Below are positions 54,528-62,625 of a stretch of 64,000 bases of DNA, in pieces; position 1 is the stretch's first letter; every line of letters begins with the position of its first letter. Made by a program: the position numbers and the translations under genes. Source of the stretch: Variovorax paradoxus (lineage in GTDB: Bacteria; Pseudomonadota; Gammaproteobacteria; Burkholderiales; Burkholderiaceae_C); assembly GCF_018614955.1 (NCBI RefSeq), contig NZ_JAGGNV010000003.1, positions 1 to 64,000 of the forward strand, read 5' to 3'. The notes beneath the pieces are model-generated. The model searched no databases. It was not told where the DNA came from and saw only the letters and a list, made by a program, of their open reading frames with translations.

Positions 54528-56191
54528 GGGATGCGCTCCGCCAGCGCGACGCGCAGCGCCTCGATCTCTTCCACGATCTCGGCCTCGATCGCCGCCAGTT
54601 CGCCGAGCAGCTCGCGCGGATCCTGGTGCTCGACCTGCGCCTGGCTCATCGGCCGGTAGCGGCTGGCCGACAGGTTGAAGTCGTTGGCCCGCAGCGCGGC
54701 CGCATCGGCGAACCACCATTTCTCGGTCCACTCGGCATCCGCATCGCGCGCCTGCCAGCGCGTCCAGGCCGCATCGCGATGCGCATAGGCCTGCGACAGC
54801 GCGGGCAGGTCGTCGGCTTCGATGGGCGTGTCGTGGTTGGCGTCGAGCCGGTAGCCGTCGTCGTCGGCATGCAGGAACTGCACACGCTCGGTGCAGCCGC
54901 CGCGGCGAAAGAACAGCACCGAGGTCTTGACGCCCGAGTAGGGCTGGAACACGCCGCTGGGCAGGCTCAGCACGGCTTCGACGCGGTGCTGCTCGATCAG
55001 CTGGCGGCGCAGCTCGCGGTGCGCCAGCGTGGAGCCGAACAGCACGCCTTCCGGCACCACCACGGCGGCGCGGCCATCGGGGCGCAGGCTGTCGAGCATG
55101 TACTTGAGGAACAGCAGCTCGGTGGCGCTGGTGCTGCCGATCTTCACCTCGTCGACGATGCGGTCCTTGTCCACCCGGCCCGAGAAGGGCGGATTCGCCA
55201 GCACCACGTGGAAGCCTTCGGCCGGCAGGCCCAGCGCGGCCTTGTAGCCGGCGTCGAGCGAGGTGGTCAGCACATTGCGCTGCAGGATGCGCACAGTGGC
55301 CAGGCCGCGCAGCGTGAGGTTCATGGTCGCGAGCCGCACCATCTTCGGGTCGACGTCGTTGCCGAAGAAGGTGGCGGTCTGCAGCGTGGCCAGCTGGTCG
55401 GCCGAGAGCTTGTCGCCCAGGCCACGCCGGTGCGTCTTGCCGTCGAGCTCGGCCTCCACGATGCCGCCGGGCGAGGAGTTCGCGAGCCGGATCTGGTTGT
55501 AGGCCGCCACCAGAAAACCCGCGGTGCCGGCGGCCGGGTCGTAGACGGTCTCGCCGACCTGCGGATCGACCATCTCGACGATGGTGCGGATGATGTGGCG
55601 CGGCGTGCGGAACTGGCCCAGCTCGCCGGCCTGCTTCATCTGGCGCAGCACGTGCTCGAACAGGTCGCCCTTGGTGTCGGCATCGGCCTGGTCGAGCCTG
55701 AGGCCGTCCACCAGGCGGATGACCTGCGTCAGCACCGTGGGATCGTCGATGCCCAGGCGCGCGCCGCGCATGAAGTCGTAGGCCGAGGCTTCGCCGATCT
55801 CGGCGAAGAAGGGGAACACCTCGTCGCGCACGAAGCGCACCAGCGCCTCGCCCGCGAGCTCCCGCGACCAGAGCGACCAGCGAAAGCGGTTGCGCGCAAT
55901 GGTCGGCGCACCGGTCTGCAGCACGGTGGCGGCCAGGTTGCCTTCGCGGACGGACGGCACGAAGGCATTCAAGGGATTTCTCAATTCCCATTCGCCGTCG
56001 AACAGGCTGATGGAGCGCGTCTTCAGCATGCGGGCGCGAGCCTTGGCCTCGGCGTCGATGCCCTCGACGAGATAGAAGAAGAACAGGAAGGACAGCTGCT
56101 CGGCGTTGTTGACCGGGTCCGGGTAGCCGCCGCCAAAAAGGTAATCGCGAATCTGGTCGATGGACCGTCGCATGTCGGCAGTCAGGGGCAT
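54524..56191 (-). CDS. hsdM: Type I restriction-modification N6-adenine methyltransferase HsdM
   Basis: 555 residues. N-terminal helical HsdM_N (DQIRDYLFGGGYPDPVNNAE) and methyltransferase core with SAM motif I VYDPAAGTAGFLVAAYNQIR and catalytic motif IV VVLANPPFSGRV. Both are intact, so an active m6A methylase with HsdS is expected. No HsdR gene lies on either side: a monooxygenase and Fic gene lie beyond hsdS, and an aspartoacylase diverges upstream. ATG 56191 (MPLTADMRRS). Confidence 0.95.
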   Translation of the reverse strand: MPLTADMRRSIDQIRDYLFGGGYPDPVNNAEQLSFLFFFYLVEGIDAEAKARARMLKTRSISLFDGEWELRNPLNAFVPSVREGNLAATVLQTGAPTIARNRFRWSLWSRELAGEALVRFVRDEVFPFFAEIGEASAYDFMRGARLGIDDPTVLTQVIRLVDGLRLDQADADTKGDLFEHVLRQMKQAGELGQFRTPRHIIRTIVEMVDPQVGETVYDPAAGTAGFLVAAYNQIRLANSSPGGIVEAELDGKTHRRGLGDKLSADQLATLQTATFFGNDVDPKMVRLATMNLTLRGLATVRILQRNVLTTSLDAGYKAALGLPAEGFHVVLANPPFSGRVDKDRIVDEVKIGSTSATELLFLKYMLDSLRPDGRAAVVVPEGVLFGSTLAHRELRRQLIEQHRVEAVLSLPSGVFQPYSGVKTSVLFFRRGGCTERVQFLHADDDGYRLDANHDTPIEADDLPALSQAYAHRDAAWTRWQARDADAEWTEKWWFADAAALRANDFNLSASRYRPMSQAQVEHQDPRELLGELAAIEAEIVEEIEALRVALAERIP

Positions 56192-56320
56192 GAGGGCAGG
56201 GCGCTCGAAGAATTTGTGTTTGTGGGTCGCGAGTCTACGAGGCAATTGGAGGGGGTTGACGGCCTCCACCGCGGCGGCGCGGCTGTAGCAAACTCGGGGA
56301 CCTCTCAAGAACACCCCGCC

Positions 56321-57259
56321 ATGCCTCCCACCGCGCCCCTGCTCGAAATCACTCAGCCCGATCTTTCCGCCTACCTCCAGGGCAACACCGGCGTCGACTA
56401 TGTCCACCGCTTCGAATCGGGCCAACCCGGGCCGCATGTGCTGATCAACGCGCTGACCCACGGCAACGAGATCTGCGGCATGGTGGCCGCTACCCATCTG
56501 CTCGACAGCGGCGTGCGCCCGAAGATCGGCACGCTCACCGTGAGCTTCGCCCACGTGGAAGCCTACAACGCCTTCGACCCGGCCCAGCCTTTCGAGAACC
56601 GCCAGCTTGTGCACAACCTCAACCGCATCTGGTCCGACGAGTGGCTGGACGGTCCCGAGGACAGCCCCGAGCTGCGCCGCGCCCGCGAACTGCGACCGGT
56701 GGTGGCCGCGGCCGACCACATCCTGGACATCCACTCGACCAGCCAGCCCGTGGCGCCTTTCTGGGTCTACCCGGCCTTCGCGCGCAACACTGCGGTGGCG
56801 CTGGCGATCGGCCGCCCCCCGATCCACCTGCTCATGCCCAAGGGCCTGGGCTCGGGCACGCCGCTGATCCAGCATGGCCGCCACGGCGAGGAGGAGAGCC
56901 CGGCTGGCGCCGCCATGGTGGTCGAGTGCGGGCAGCATTTCCTGCAGGCCACAGCCGACCTGGCCACTGCCGTGAGCCTGGATTTCCTGGCCCATTTCGG
57001 CCTGATCGAGCGCGACCCGGCCACGCCGGCGCCCGGCCCGCAGCAGCGCTTCGAGCTGCTGGAAACGCGGATGGTCAAGACCGAGGAATTCCGCTTTGTG
57101 CGGCCGCTGCTCGGCTTCGAGGTGTTTGCCAAGGGCGAGCTGATCGCGACCGATGGGGCGGAAGAGATCCGGGCGCCGTGCGAGGACTGCACCGTGCTGA
57201 TGCCGGCGCGGGTGCCGATCGTGGGGCGGGAGGCGGTGTACCTGACCCGGCCGCTGTAA
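56321..57259 (+). CDS. Succinylglutamate desuccinylase/aspartoacylase family protein
   Basis: 312-residue zinc amidohydrolase. Ligands in LTHGNEICGMVAA (His-x2-Glu) and LDIHSTSQP (His), with GAAMVVECGQHF providing the catalytic Glu as in AstE/AspA. Substrate among N-acyl amino acids unknown. ATG 56321 follows caagaacaccccgcc without a strong ribosome site. Divergent from hsdM (129 bases) and convergent with glnS. Confidence 0.9.
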   Translation: MPPTAPLLEITQPDLSAYLQGNTGVDYVHRFESGQPGPHVLINALTHGNEICGMVAATHLLDSGVRPKIGTLTVSFAHVEAYNAFDPAQPFENRQLVHNLNRIWSDEWLDGPEDSPELRRARELRPVVAAADHILDIHSTSQPVAPFWVYPAFARNTAVALAIGRPPIHLLMPKGLGSGTPLIQHGRHGEEESPAGAAMVVECGQHFLQATADLATAVSLDFLAHFGLIERDPATPAPGPQQRFELLETRMVKTEEFRFVRPLLGFEVFAKGELIATDGAEEIRAPCEDCTVLMPARVPIVGREAVYLTRPL

Positions 57260-57272
57260 AGCCGGGACTGGG

Positions 57273-59066
57273 CTACTTGCCCCAGCTGTCCTTCATGCCG
57301 GCCGCGCGATTGAACACGAGCTCGTTGCCGTGACGCGTGTCCGGCACGAAGTAGCCGTGCCGTTCGAATTGGAAGGCAGCGCCGCCGGCGGGCTTGGCCA
57401 GCGCGGGCTCGACATAGGCGCTGGCCGTGATCAGGCTCGTGGCGTTGAGGTCTTCCTCCAGTTCGCCGCCGCCGGGCTGCGCCGCCGCAAACAGCCGCTC
57501 GTACAGCCGCACCTCCGCCGGCACCGCATCGGCTGCCGCCACCCAGGTGATGTTGCCCTTCACCTTGATCGCATCCGCGCCAGGCGTGCCGCTCTTGGTG
57601 TCCGGCACCAGCTTGGCCTGCACTTCGACCAGCTTGCCGTCCGCGTCCCGGGCGCCGCCCGTGCATTCGATGACGTGGCCGTACTTCAGGCGCACCTTGT
57701 TGCCCGGGAACAGGCGGAAGAAGCCCTTGGGCTGCACGTCCTCGTAGTCGGTGCGCTCGATCCAGACCTCGCGGCCCAGCTTGAAGCTGCGCTTGCCCAT
57801 CTCGGGATGGTGCGGATGCACGGGCGCCGTGCATTCGTCCAAAAAGCCGGCGCCCATCAGTTCGTCCCAGTTGGTGATGACGAGCTTGACCGGGTCGAGC
57901 ACGGCCATGGCGCGCGGGGCGACCGGGTCCAGGGTGTCGCGCAGCGCGGCTTCGAGGCTCGCGTAGTCGATCCAGCCACCGGATTTGGTGACGCCCGAGC
58001 GTTCGCAGAACAGCTTCAACGCTTCCGGCGTGTAGCCGCGGCGGCGCAGGCCGGCCAGGGTCGGCATGCGGGGATCGTCCCAGCCGTCGACGTGGCCTTC
58101 CTCGACCAGCTGGCGCAGCTTGCGCTTGCTGGTGATCACGTGTGTCACGTTGAGCCGCGCGAACTCGTATTGGCGCGGGTGCGGCGTGGCGATCAGGCCG
58201 CCCTCGGCCAGGCGGTCGAGCAGCCAGTCGTAGAAGGGGCGCTGGTCCTCGAACTCCAGCGTGCAGATGCTGTGCGTGATCTGCTCCAGCGCATCCTCGA
58301 TCGGGTGCGCGAAGGTGTACATCGGGTAGATGCACCAGGTGTCGCCGGTGTTGTGGTGCGTCGCGCGGCGGATGCGGTAGAGCGCCGGATCGCGCATGTT
58401 GATGTTGGGGCTCGCCATGTCGATCTTCGCGCGCAGCACGGCGGCGCCGTCGGCGAGCTGGCCGTCGCGCATGGCACGGAAGCGCTCGAGGTTCTGCTCG
58501 GGCGTGCGGCCGCGGAAGGGGCTGTCGGTGCCCGGGGTGTTGAAGTCGCCGCGGGTGGCGCGGATTTCCTCGGCGCTTTGCTCGTCGACATAGGCCAGGC
58601 CGGCGCCGATCAGGTACTCGGCGGCGCGGTACATGAAGTCGAAATAGTTGCTCGCGAAGTAGACGTGCTCGTTGGGGGCGCCCAGCCGGGCCGGATCGTC
58701 GGCCAGCACGGTGTCGTATCCCAGCCACTTCACCGCGTCGCGGATGGCGTCGACGTACTCCTGCTCTTCCTTCTCGGGATTGGTGTCGTCGAAGCGCAGG
58801 TGGCACACGCCGCCGTATTCCCGGGCCAGCTCGAAGTTGAGCCAGATGCTCTTGGCGTGGCCGATGTGCAGATAGCCGTTGGGCTCGGGCGGGAAGCGCA
58901 GGCGCACCCGGGCCGGGTCCTGCATGCCCTGGGCATGGTGCGCCGCGTCGCCGGGAGAGCCGCCCCACTGGCGGCCGGCATAGTGGCCCTGTTCGAGGTC
59001 GTTTTCGATGACGTGGCGCAGGAAATTGCTCGGTTTGGCGGTGTCGTGGTCGGCAGGGGAAGTCAT
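57273..59066 (-). CDS. glnS: Glutaminyl-tRNA synthetase
   Basis: 597-residue class Ic synthetase charging tRNA-Gln. HIGH motif at 67-70 (PEPNGYLHIGHAKSIW), KMSKS counterpart VITSKRKLRQL, RFDDTNPEKEE and IEDALEQITHSICTLEFEDQRPFYDW (split) are all family features; the C-terminal anticodon-binding barrel is complete. Longer than the E. coli protein (554) by a short N-terminal extension. Its presence means glutamine is charged directly rather than only through GatCAB. Confidence 0.97.
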   Translation of the reverse strand: MTSPADHDTAKPSNFLRHVIENDLEQGHYAGRQWGGSPGDAAHHAQGMQDPARVRLRFPPEPNGYLHIGHAKSIWLNFELAREYGGVCHLRFDDTNPEKEEQEYVDAIRDAVKWLGYDTVLADDPARLGAPNEHVYFASNYFDFMYRAAEYLIGAGLAYVDEQSAEEIRATRGDFNTPGTDSPFRGRTPEQNLERFRAMRDGQLADGAAVLRAKIDMASPNINMRDPALYRIRRATHHNTGDTWCIYPMYTFAHPIEDALEQITHSICTLEFEDQRPFYDWLLDRLAEGGLIATPHPRQYEFARLNVTHVITSKRKLRQLVEEGHVDGWDDPRMPTLAGLRRRGYTPEALKLFCERSGVTKSGGWIDYASLEAALRDTLDPVAPRAMAVLDPVKLVITNWDELMGAGFLDECTAPVHPHHPEMGKRSFKLGREVWIERTDYEDVQPKGFFRLFPGNKVRLKYGHVIECTGGARDADGKLVEVQAKLVPDTKSGTPGADAIKVKGNITWVAAADAVPAEVRLYERLFAAAQPGGGELEEDLNATSLITASAYVEPALAKPAGGAAFQFERHGYFVPDTRHGNELVFNRAAGMKDSWGK

Positions 59067-59202
59067 CCGTTCATTCTAGGTGGGCCCCTCGCGGCGTTAC
59101 CTTTTGCAACTTTCTTCACCCGGGAATGTGAACGGCGTTGACAGTTGGCGCGTTCAATACAGGCATGGGCGGTTTGCGCCCTCCCCACAAGGAGTCCACA
59201 AA

Positions 59203-59547
59203 ATGAGCCTCACTCGTTCCACTTTCTTGAAATGGGCTGCCGCCGGTGCGGTCGCAGCGGGCGCGTTGTTCACCGCGGCTTCGGCCAGCGCCGGTAATGT
59301 GAACTGGTCGGTCGGCATCCACACACCTGGCGTGGTCGTGGGCGTGGGAGGTCCTCCGGTGTATTACGCGCCGCCGCCGGTCTACTACGCGCCGCCGCCG
59401 CCGGTCTACTACCGTCCGGCACCGGTGTACTACGGCCCGCCGGCCCCGGTTTACTACGGTCAGCCGCCTGGCTACTACCGCCATCATTACTATCGCGGTC
59501 ACGGCCACCGCCATGGTCATGGCCACGGTCAGGGCCACTGGCGCTAA
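59203..59547 (+). CDS. Exported Pro/Tyr-rich protein with PVYY repeats and His-rich tail
   Basis: 114 residues. Signal peptide ends near residue 31 (ASASAGN). Mature part: GNVNWSVGIHTPGVVVGVGG, then about six repeats of PPPVYYAP/PVYYGP type (roughly 53-88), then a His/Gly tail (HGHRHGHGHGQGHWR) that could bind metal. Similar short PXXYY proteins are common surface or periplasmic proteins in betaproteobacteria. AAGGAG lies 10 bases upstream of ATG 59203; a perfect TTGACA stands at 59138-59143. Ends in the bidirectional terminator. Confidence 0.85.
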   Translation: MSLTRSTFLKWAAAGAVAAGALFTAASASAGNVNWSVGIHTPGVVVGVGGPPVYYAPPPVYYAPPPPVYYRPAPVYYGPPAPVYYGQPPGYYRHHYYRGHGHRHGHGHGQGHWR

Positions 59548-59580
59548 GCGCAAGCAGACACGATTTCCCGCTGTCACATG

Positions 59581-59610
59581 AAAAACCGGCCCTCGAGGGG
59601 CCGGTTTTTT
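59581..59610. terminator. Bidirectional intrinsic terminator
   Basis: AAAAA, then CCGGCCC (59586-59592), loop TCGAG, GGGCCGG (59598-59604) and TTTTTT. The A-tract on one side and T-tract on the other terminate both the PVYY gene (+) and the LytTR response regulator gene (-). The clearest terminator in the window. Confidence 0.93.
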
Positions 59611-59626
59611 CATGGGCGCCTCGTTC

Positions 59627-60457
59627 TTACATGGCGCGGAACAGATGAGCGTAGAGGCGGCTGACCGGGATCTTCTCCTGGCGGCCGCGCAGTGCCAGGT
59701 GCAGCTTGCCGGCCTCGTCGCGATGCACCGACTCGATCGCATCGCTGCGCACCACGATGGCGCGGTGCACCTGCCAGAAGACGCCGGCGTCGAGCTGCGG
59801 CAGCAATTGCTTGAGTGGCGTGCGGATCAGGTATTCGTGGTTTGCAGTCAGCACGCGCACGTACTTGTCGGCCGCCTCGAAATACTGCACCTCGTCGATC
59901 GGGACCATGCGCACCGTGTTGCCGGAGGTGCCGGCCTCGCTGACGGCAATCAGCTTGAGCGGCGCGGTGGCGCTTCCGGCGCCCTGCGGGGCGGCCGCCG
60001 CCAGCAGCTTGCGCCATTGCGAGAGGGTGCTCGCCAGTGCGTCGTCAGCCGGTACCGCGGGGGAATTGCGAAGTTCCAGCGCATCCTTCAGGCGCGCGAC
60101 GGTGCGCTGCAGGCGCTCGGGCTGCACCGGCTTCAACACGTAGTCGATGGCCTGGGCGTCGAAGGCGCGTGCCGCGTATTCATCGTAGGCGGTCACGAAC
60201 ACCAGTTGCGGCATCGGCGCCTCGTCTGCGGGCCACGCATCGGCCAGTTCGGCGGCGGCGGCCAGGCCGTCCTGGCCCGGCATGCGGATGTCGAAGAACA
60301 GCACCTGCGGCAGCAGGCGCAGCGCCTCGCGCACCGCGCTCTCGCCGTCGCCCGCGGTGGCGAGCACCTGCAGTTCGGGCCAGGCGGCGGCGAGCTCGGC
60401 ATGCAGAGCCTGGGCCAGCAGCGGTTCGTCTTCGGCGATGAGGGCGGTGGGCTTCAT
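59627..60457 (-). CDS. LytTR-family response regulator
   Basis: 276 residues. Receiver domain with Asp56 (VLFFDIRMPGQDG), acidic pocket AEDEPLL and Lys in DYVLKPVQPERLQ; LytTR DNA-binding domain from about 175 (VPIDEVQYFEAADKYVRVL, VFWQVHRAIVVRSDAI). Partner of the histidine kinase it overlaps as ATGA (60454-60457). Last gene of a four-gene operon that starts at 62389. AlgR/LytR-type control of surface or efflux genes is possible. Confidence 0.94.
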   Translation of the reverse strand: MKPTALIAEDEPLLAQALHAELAAAWPELQVLATAGDGESAVREALRLLPQVLFFDIRMPGQDGLAAAAELADAWPADEAPMPQLVFVTAYDEYAARAFDAQAIDYVLKPVQPERLQRTVARLKDALELRNSPAVPADDALASTLSQWRKLLAAAAPQGAGSATAPLKLIAVSEAGTSGNTVRMVPIDEVQYFEAADKYVRVLTANHEYLIRTPLKQLLPQLDAGVFWQVHRAIVVRSDAIESVHRDEAGKLHLALRGRQEKIPVSRLYAHLFRAM

Positions 60458-61518
60458 GCAGGCAAGGGAAGGGTGATAGTGGCGCAGGTGCCGCCGGTTG
60501 GAAGCGCGCTCAGGCTCAGCGAGCCTTGCGGGCCGTAGACCGTGGCGAGCCGCTCGCGCACCTGCGCGAGGCCGAAGCCGCCATCTTCGGACGGCGCCCG
60601 TGCTTTGTCGATGCCCACGCCGGTGTCGCACACGTCGATCAGGAGGCGCAGGCCTTCGCGCCGCGCACCGACCGTGATCTCGCCGCCTTGCACCTGGGGC
60701 TCGAGGCCGTGCCGGATGGCGTTTTCGACCAGCGGCTGCAGCAGCAGCGGCGGCACCGGCAGCTCGCGCAGGTCGTCGGGCAGATCGAGCCGGTAGGCGA
60801 GCCGTGCGCCCATGCGCACCGACATCAGTTCGAGGTAGTCGCCGAGGCGCTGGAACTCGGCCGCCAGCGGATGCGCGAGCGAGCGCGAGCCGCTGAGCGT
60901 CACGCGCAGGTAGCTGTTGAGGCGGTCGAGCATGGCCACGGCGCGCTGCGGATCGGTGGTGATCAGCGCGCGCAGGTTGGCCAGCGTGTTGAAGAGCATG
61001 TGTGGCTCGAGCTGCGTTTCGATCAGCTTGAGCCGTGCGTCGGTGGCGTCGCGTTCGGCGAGTGCGATCTGGCCTTCGAGGTACTTGGCCTTGCCGCGGC
61101 TGTAGTAGTAGTAGCAGATCGCGATGGTCGCGACCAGCGTGATCATGAGCGTCGAGGCGAACTTGTCCGGTCCGAAGGTCCTGAACTCCAGCATCGGCTT
61201 GCCGGTCCAGGCATCGCCGATCGCGTTGCCGCCCAGGAACCCGATCGCGGCGCCGCCGAGGACCAGCAGGATGCCCGGCAGGCCCATGGGCCAGCGCTTG
61301 TCGCTGCGGCCGGCCATCAGCAGGCGGCCGATGTCGATGACCAGCCAGCTGGTCATCCCGATCGAGAGCGAATAGATGAGCTGCGACACCCATCCGCCGC
61401 GGCCCGAAGCGGCCAGTGCCACCGCGATGACGCAGCAGAACACGGCGGTGGTGAGGCCGTGGCGCGCCACGTCCTTGAGATTCTCCGGCGTGAAGCTGCG
61501 CGCCAACGCGTCGATCAC
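60454..61518 (-). CDS. LytS-type sensor histidine kinase (His_kinase family)
   Basis: 354 residues. Four hydrophobic segments to about residue 140 (TTAVFCCVIAVALAA, LIYSLSIGMTSWLVIDIG, GILLVLGGAAIGFLGG, LMITLVATIAICYYYY), then phosphoacceptor His173 in QLEPHMLFNTLANLRALI and ATPase N-box LVENAIRHGLEP with G-box CDTGVGIDKA and GGFGLAQVRERL. No extracytoplasmic sensor domain, so it senses through the membrane. Overlaps both neighbours by ATGA. Confidence 0.94.
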   Translation of the reverse strand: MIDALARSFTPENLKDVARHGLTTAVFCCVIAVALAASGRGGWVSQLIYSLSIGMTSWLVIDIGRLLMAGRSDKRWPMGLPGILLVLGGAAIGFLGGNAIGDAWTGKPMLEFRTFGPDKFASTLMITLVATIAICYYYYSRGKAKYLEGQIALAERDATDARLKLIETQLEPHMLFNTLANLRALITTDPQRAVAMLDRLNSYLRVTLSGSRSLAHPLAAEFQRLGDYLELMSVRMGARLAYRLDLPDDLRELPVPPLLLQPLVENAIRHGLEPQVQGGEITVGARREGLRLLIDVCDTGVGIDKARAPSEDGGFGLAQVRERLATVYGPQGSLSLSALPTGGTCATITLPLPA

Positions 61519-61811
61519 CCGCGGTCTCCGCCGCGCATGGACTTGCGTTCGCGTTCGAGCAGGCGGTCGTAGAGGTTGCCGCCCGGCGCGACGAAGAACA
61601 CGACCGCGCCGTGGATCAGAAGACCCAGGCCCCAGCCGAGCAGCGGGTACATGGCCCAGTCCTGCCCGCGTGAGGTGGCCAGCAGCACCAGGAAGAGGTT
61701 GACCAGCACATAGACGGTGGCATGGATGTACCAGCCCATCTTGGCGCCGGCGCGGCGGCGCGCGAGCCGCTCCATCGGATCATGGTTGGAGGAGGAGGAG
61801 TCGTCGTTCAT
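61515..61811 (-). CDS. 2TM-domain small membrane protein
   Basis: 98 residues with a Ser/Asp N-terminus (MNDDSSSSNHDPMERLARRR) and two hydrophobic helices (WYIHATVYVLVNLFLVLLA, LGWGLGLLIHGAVVFFVAP) separated by a short loop; the C-terminus is basic. Matches the 2TM domain family, whose members are often fused or adjacent to LytTR two-component genes. Overlaps the kinase gene by ATGA (61515-61518), suggesting a physical or stoichiometric link to the sensor. Confidence 0.87.
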   Translation of the reverse strand: MNDDSSSSNHDPMERLARRRAGAKMGWYIHATVYVLVNLFLVLLATSRGQDWAMYPLLGWGLGLLIHGAVVFFVAPGGNLYDRLLERERKSMRGGDRG

Positions 61812-61855
61812 GGTGTCACCTCTTTTCTGGAGGGGGAAGAAGATTCTGGCCGATC

Positions 61856-62389
61856 CTAGGCGCGTGCCGCCGGCAGTTCGGCCTGCGCGCGGTCGGTGCG
61901 CAGCGCGAGAGTCCACATGCGCAGCGCACGGGCCGCGAAGATGCCGCTCCCGCCGCCATAGAGCGCGCTGATGCCGAGCGAGAAAGCCGCCTGCTGCTTG
62001 AGCTCGGGGTGCATCGCGAGCAGCACGCCGACCGCGTACTTGGTGAAGAAGATGCCCATCATGAGCGCCAGCGGGACCGCGCTGCCGGCGACATGGAACC
62101 GGCGCGCCGCGGCGTCGTAGCGCGTGCCGGCGGCGAGCGGCCTTTGCAGCACGGTCCAGAGCATCAGCGAAGCCGCCCCGGCCCAGGCCATGAGTGCCGC
62201 CGGCGAATCGCCGAAGCCGGACAAGACACCGTAGACCGACAAGCCGGTCATGGCGATCGGCATGAGGGCGATGCGGGTCAGGCTCACGCTGCCGGCGAGC
62301 AGTTGCTTCGCGCCCAGCCACACGAGGAAGGCGAAGAGCGCGAACACCCAGCGCGGGGTATGGGCCAGGATCTGGGTCAGCATCAGCAT
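61856..62389 (-). CDS. Multi-pass membrane protein (DUF6622-like), first gene of the LytS/LytTR operon
   Basis: 177 residues with about five hydrophobic segments (WVFALFAFLVWLGAKQLL, IALMPIAMTGLSVYGVL, LMAWAGAASLMLWTVL, VPLALMMGIFFTKYAVGVLL). I recall this N-terminus (MLMLTQILAHTPRWVFALFA) from DUF6622 proteins; the assignment is from memory. GGAG lies 8 bases before ATG 62389; ATG 62383 is also possible. Followed 44 bases later by the 2TM gene. Confidence 0.8.
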   Translation of the reverse strand: MLMLTQILAHTPRWVFALFAFLVWLGAKQLLAGSVSLTRIALMPIAMTGLSVYGVLSGFGDSPAALMAWAGAASLMLWTVLQRPLAAGTRYDAAARRFHVAGSAVPLALMMGIFFTKYAVGVLLAMHPELKQQAAFSLGISALYGGGSGIFAARALRMWTLALRTDRAQAELPAARA

Positions 62390-62534
62390 GTCGTTTCTCC
62401 AGCAAAAGGGGTCGGAAGTCGTCGATGGAGCGGACTGTGCCGGCCGGCCCCGGCGCCCGCCACGCCCTTGCGACGAAGCGCATCCGAACGGCGCGAGTTG
62501 CAATCCGTCGTCGCCGGATGCATAGGTCAACGCC

Positions 62535-62579
62535 GGCTTTACCTTGGCTTTACGGTTCGTAAGAACGGGGCGCTACGAT
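62535..62579 (+). promoter_or_regulatory. Tandem CTTTAC repeats and -10 element before mdtA
   Basis: GGCTTTAC at 62535-62542 and 62546-62553 are direct repeats one helical turn apart (CTTTAC-N5-CTTTAC), the arrangement bound by OmpR/PhoB-type regulators. TACGAT at 62574-62579 could be the -10, with no good -35, as at activator-dependent promoters. Lies 47-91 bases before the mdtA start. Confidence 0.5.
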
Positions 62580-62625
62580 TCGGCGCTCCACTCAGGGCTG
62601 CCTCTGTACTGCCCCTTTTTGACCG

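Noticed and set aside
53319..56191. Whole HsdMS region as a recent genomic island
   Set aside because: No integrase, tRNA, direct repeat or clear composition break was found at its borders.
59350..59480. Tandem repeat array as mobile or satellite DNA
   Set aside because: It encodes in-frame PVYY motifs inside an exported protein with normal start, signal peptide and stop.
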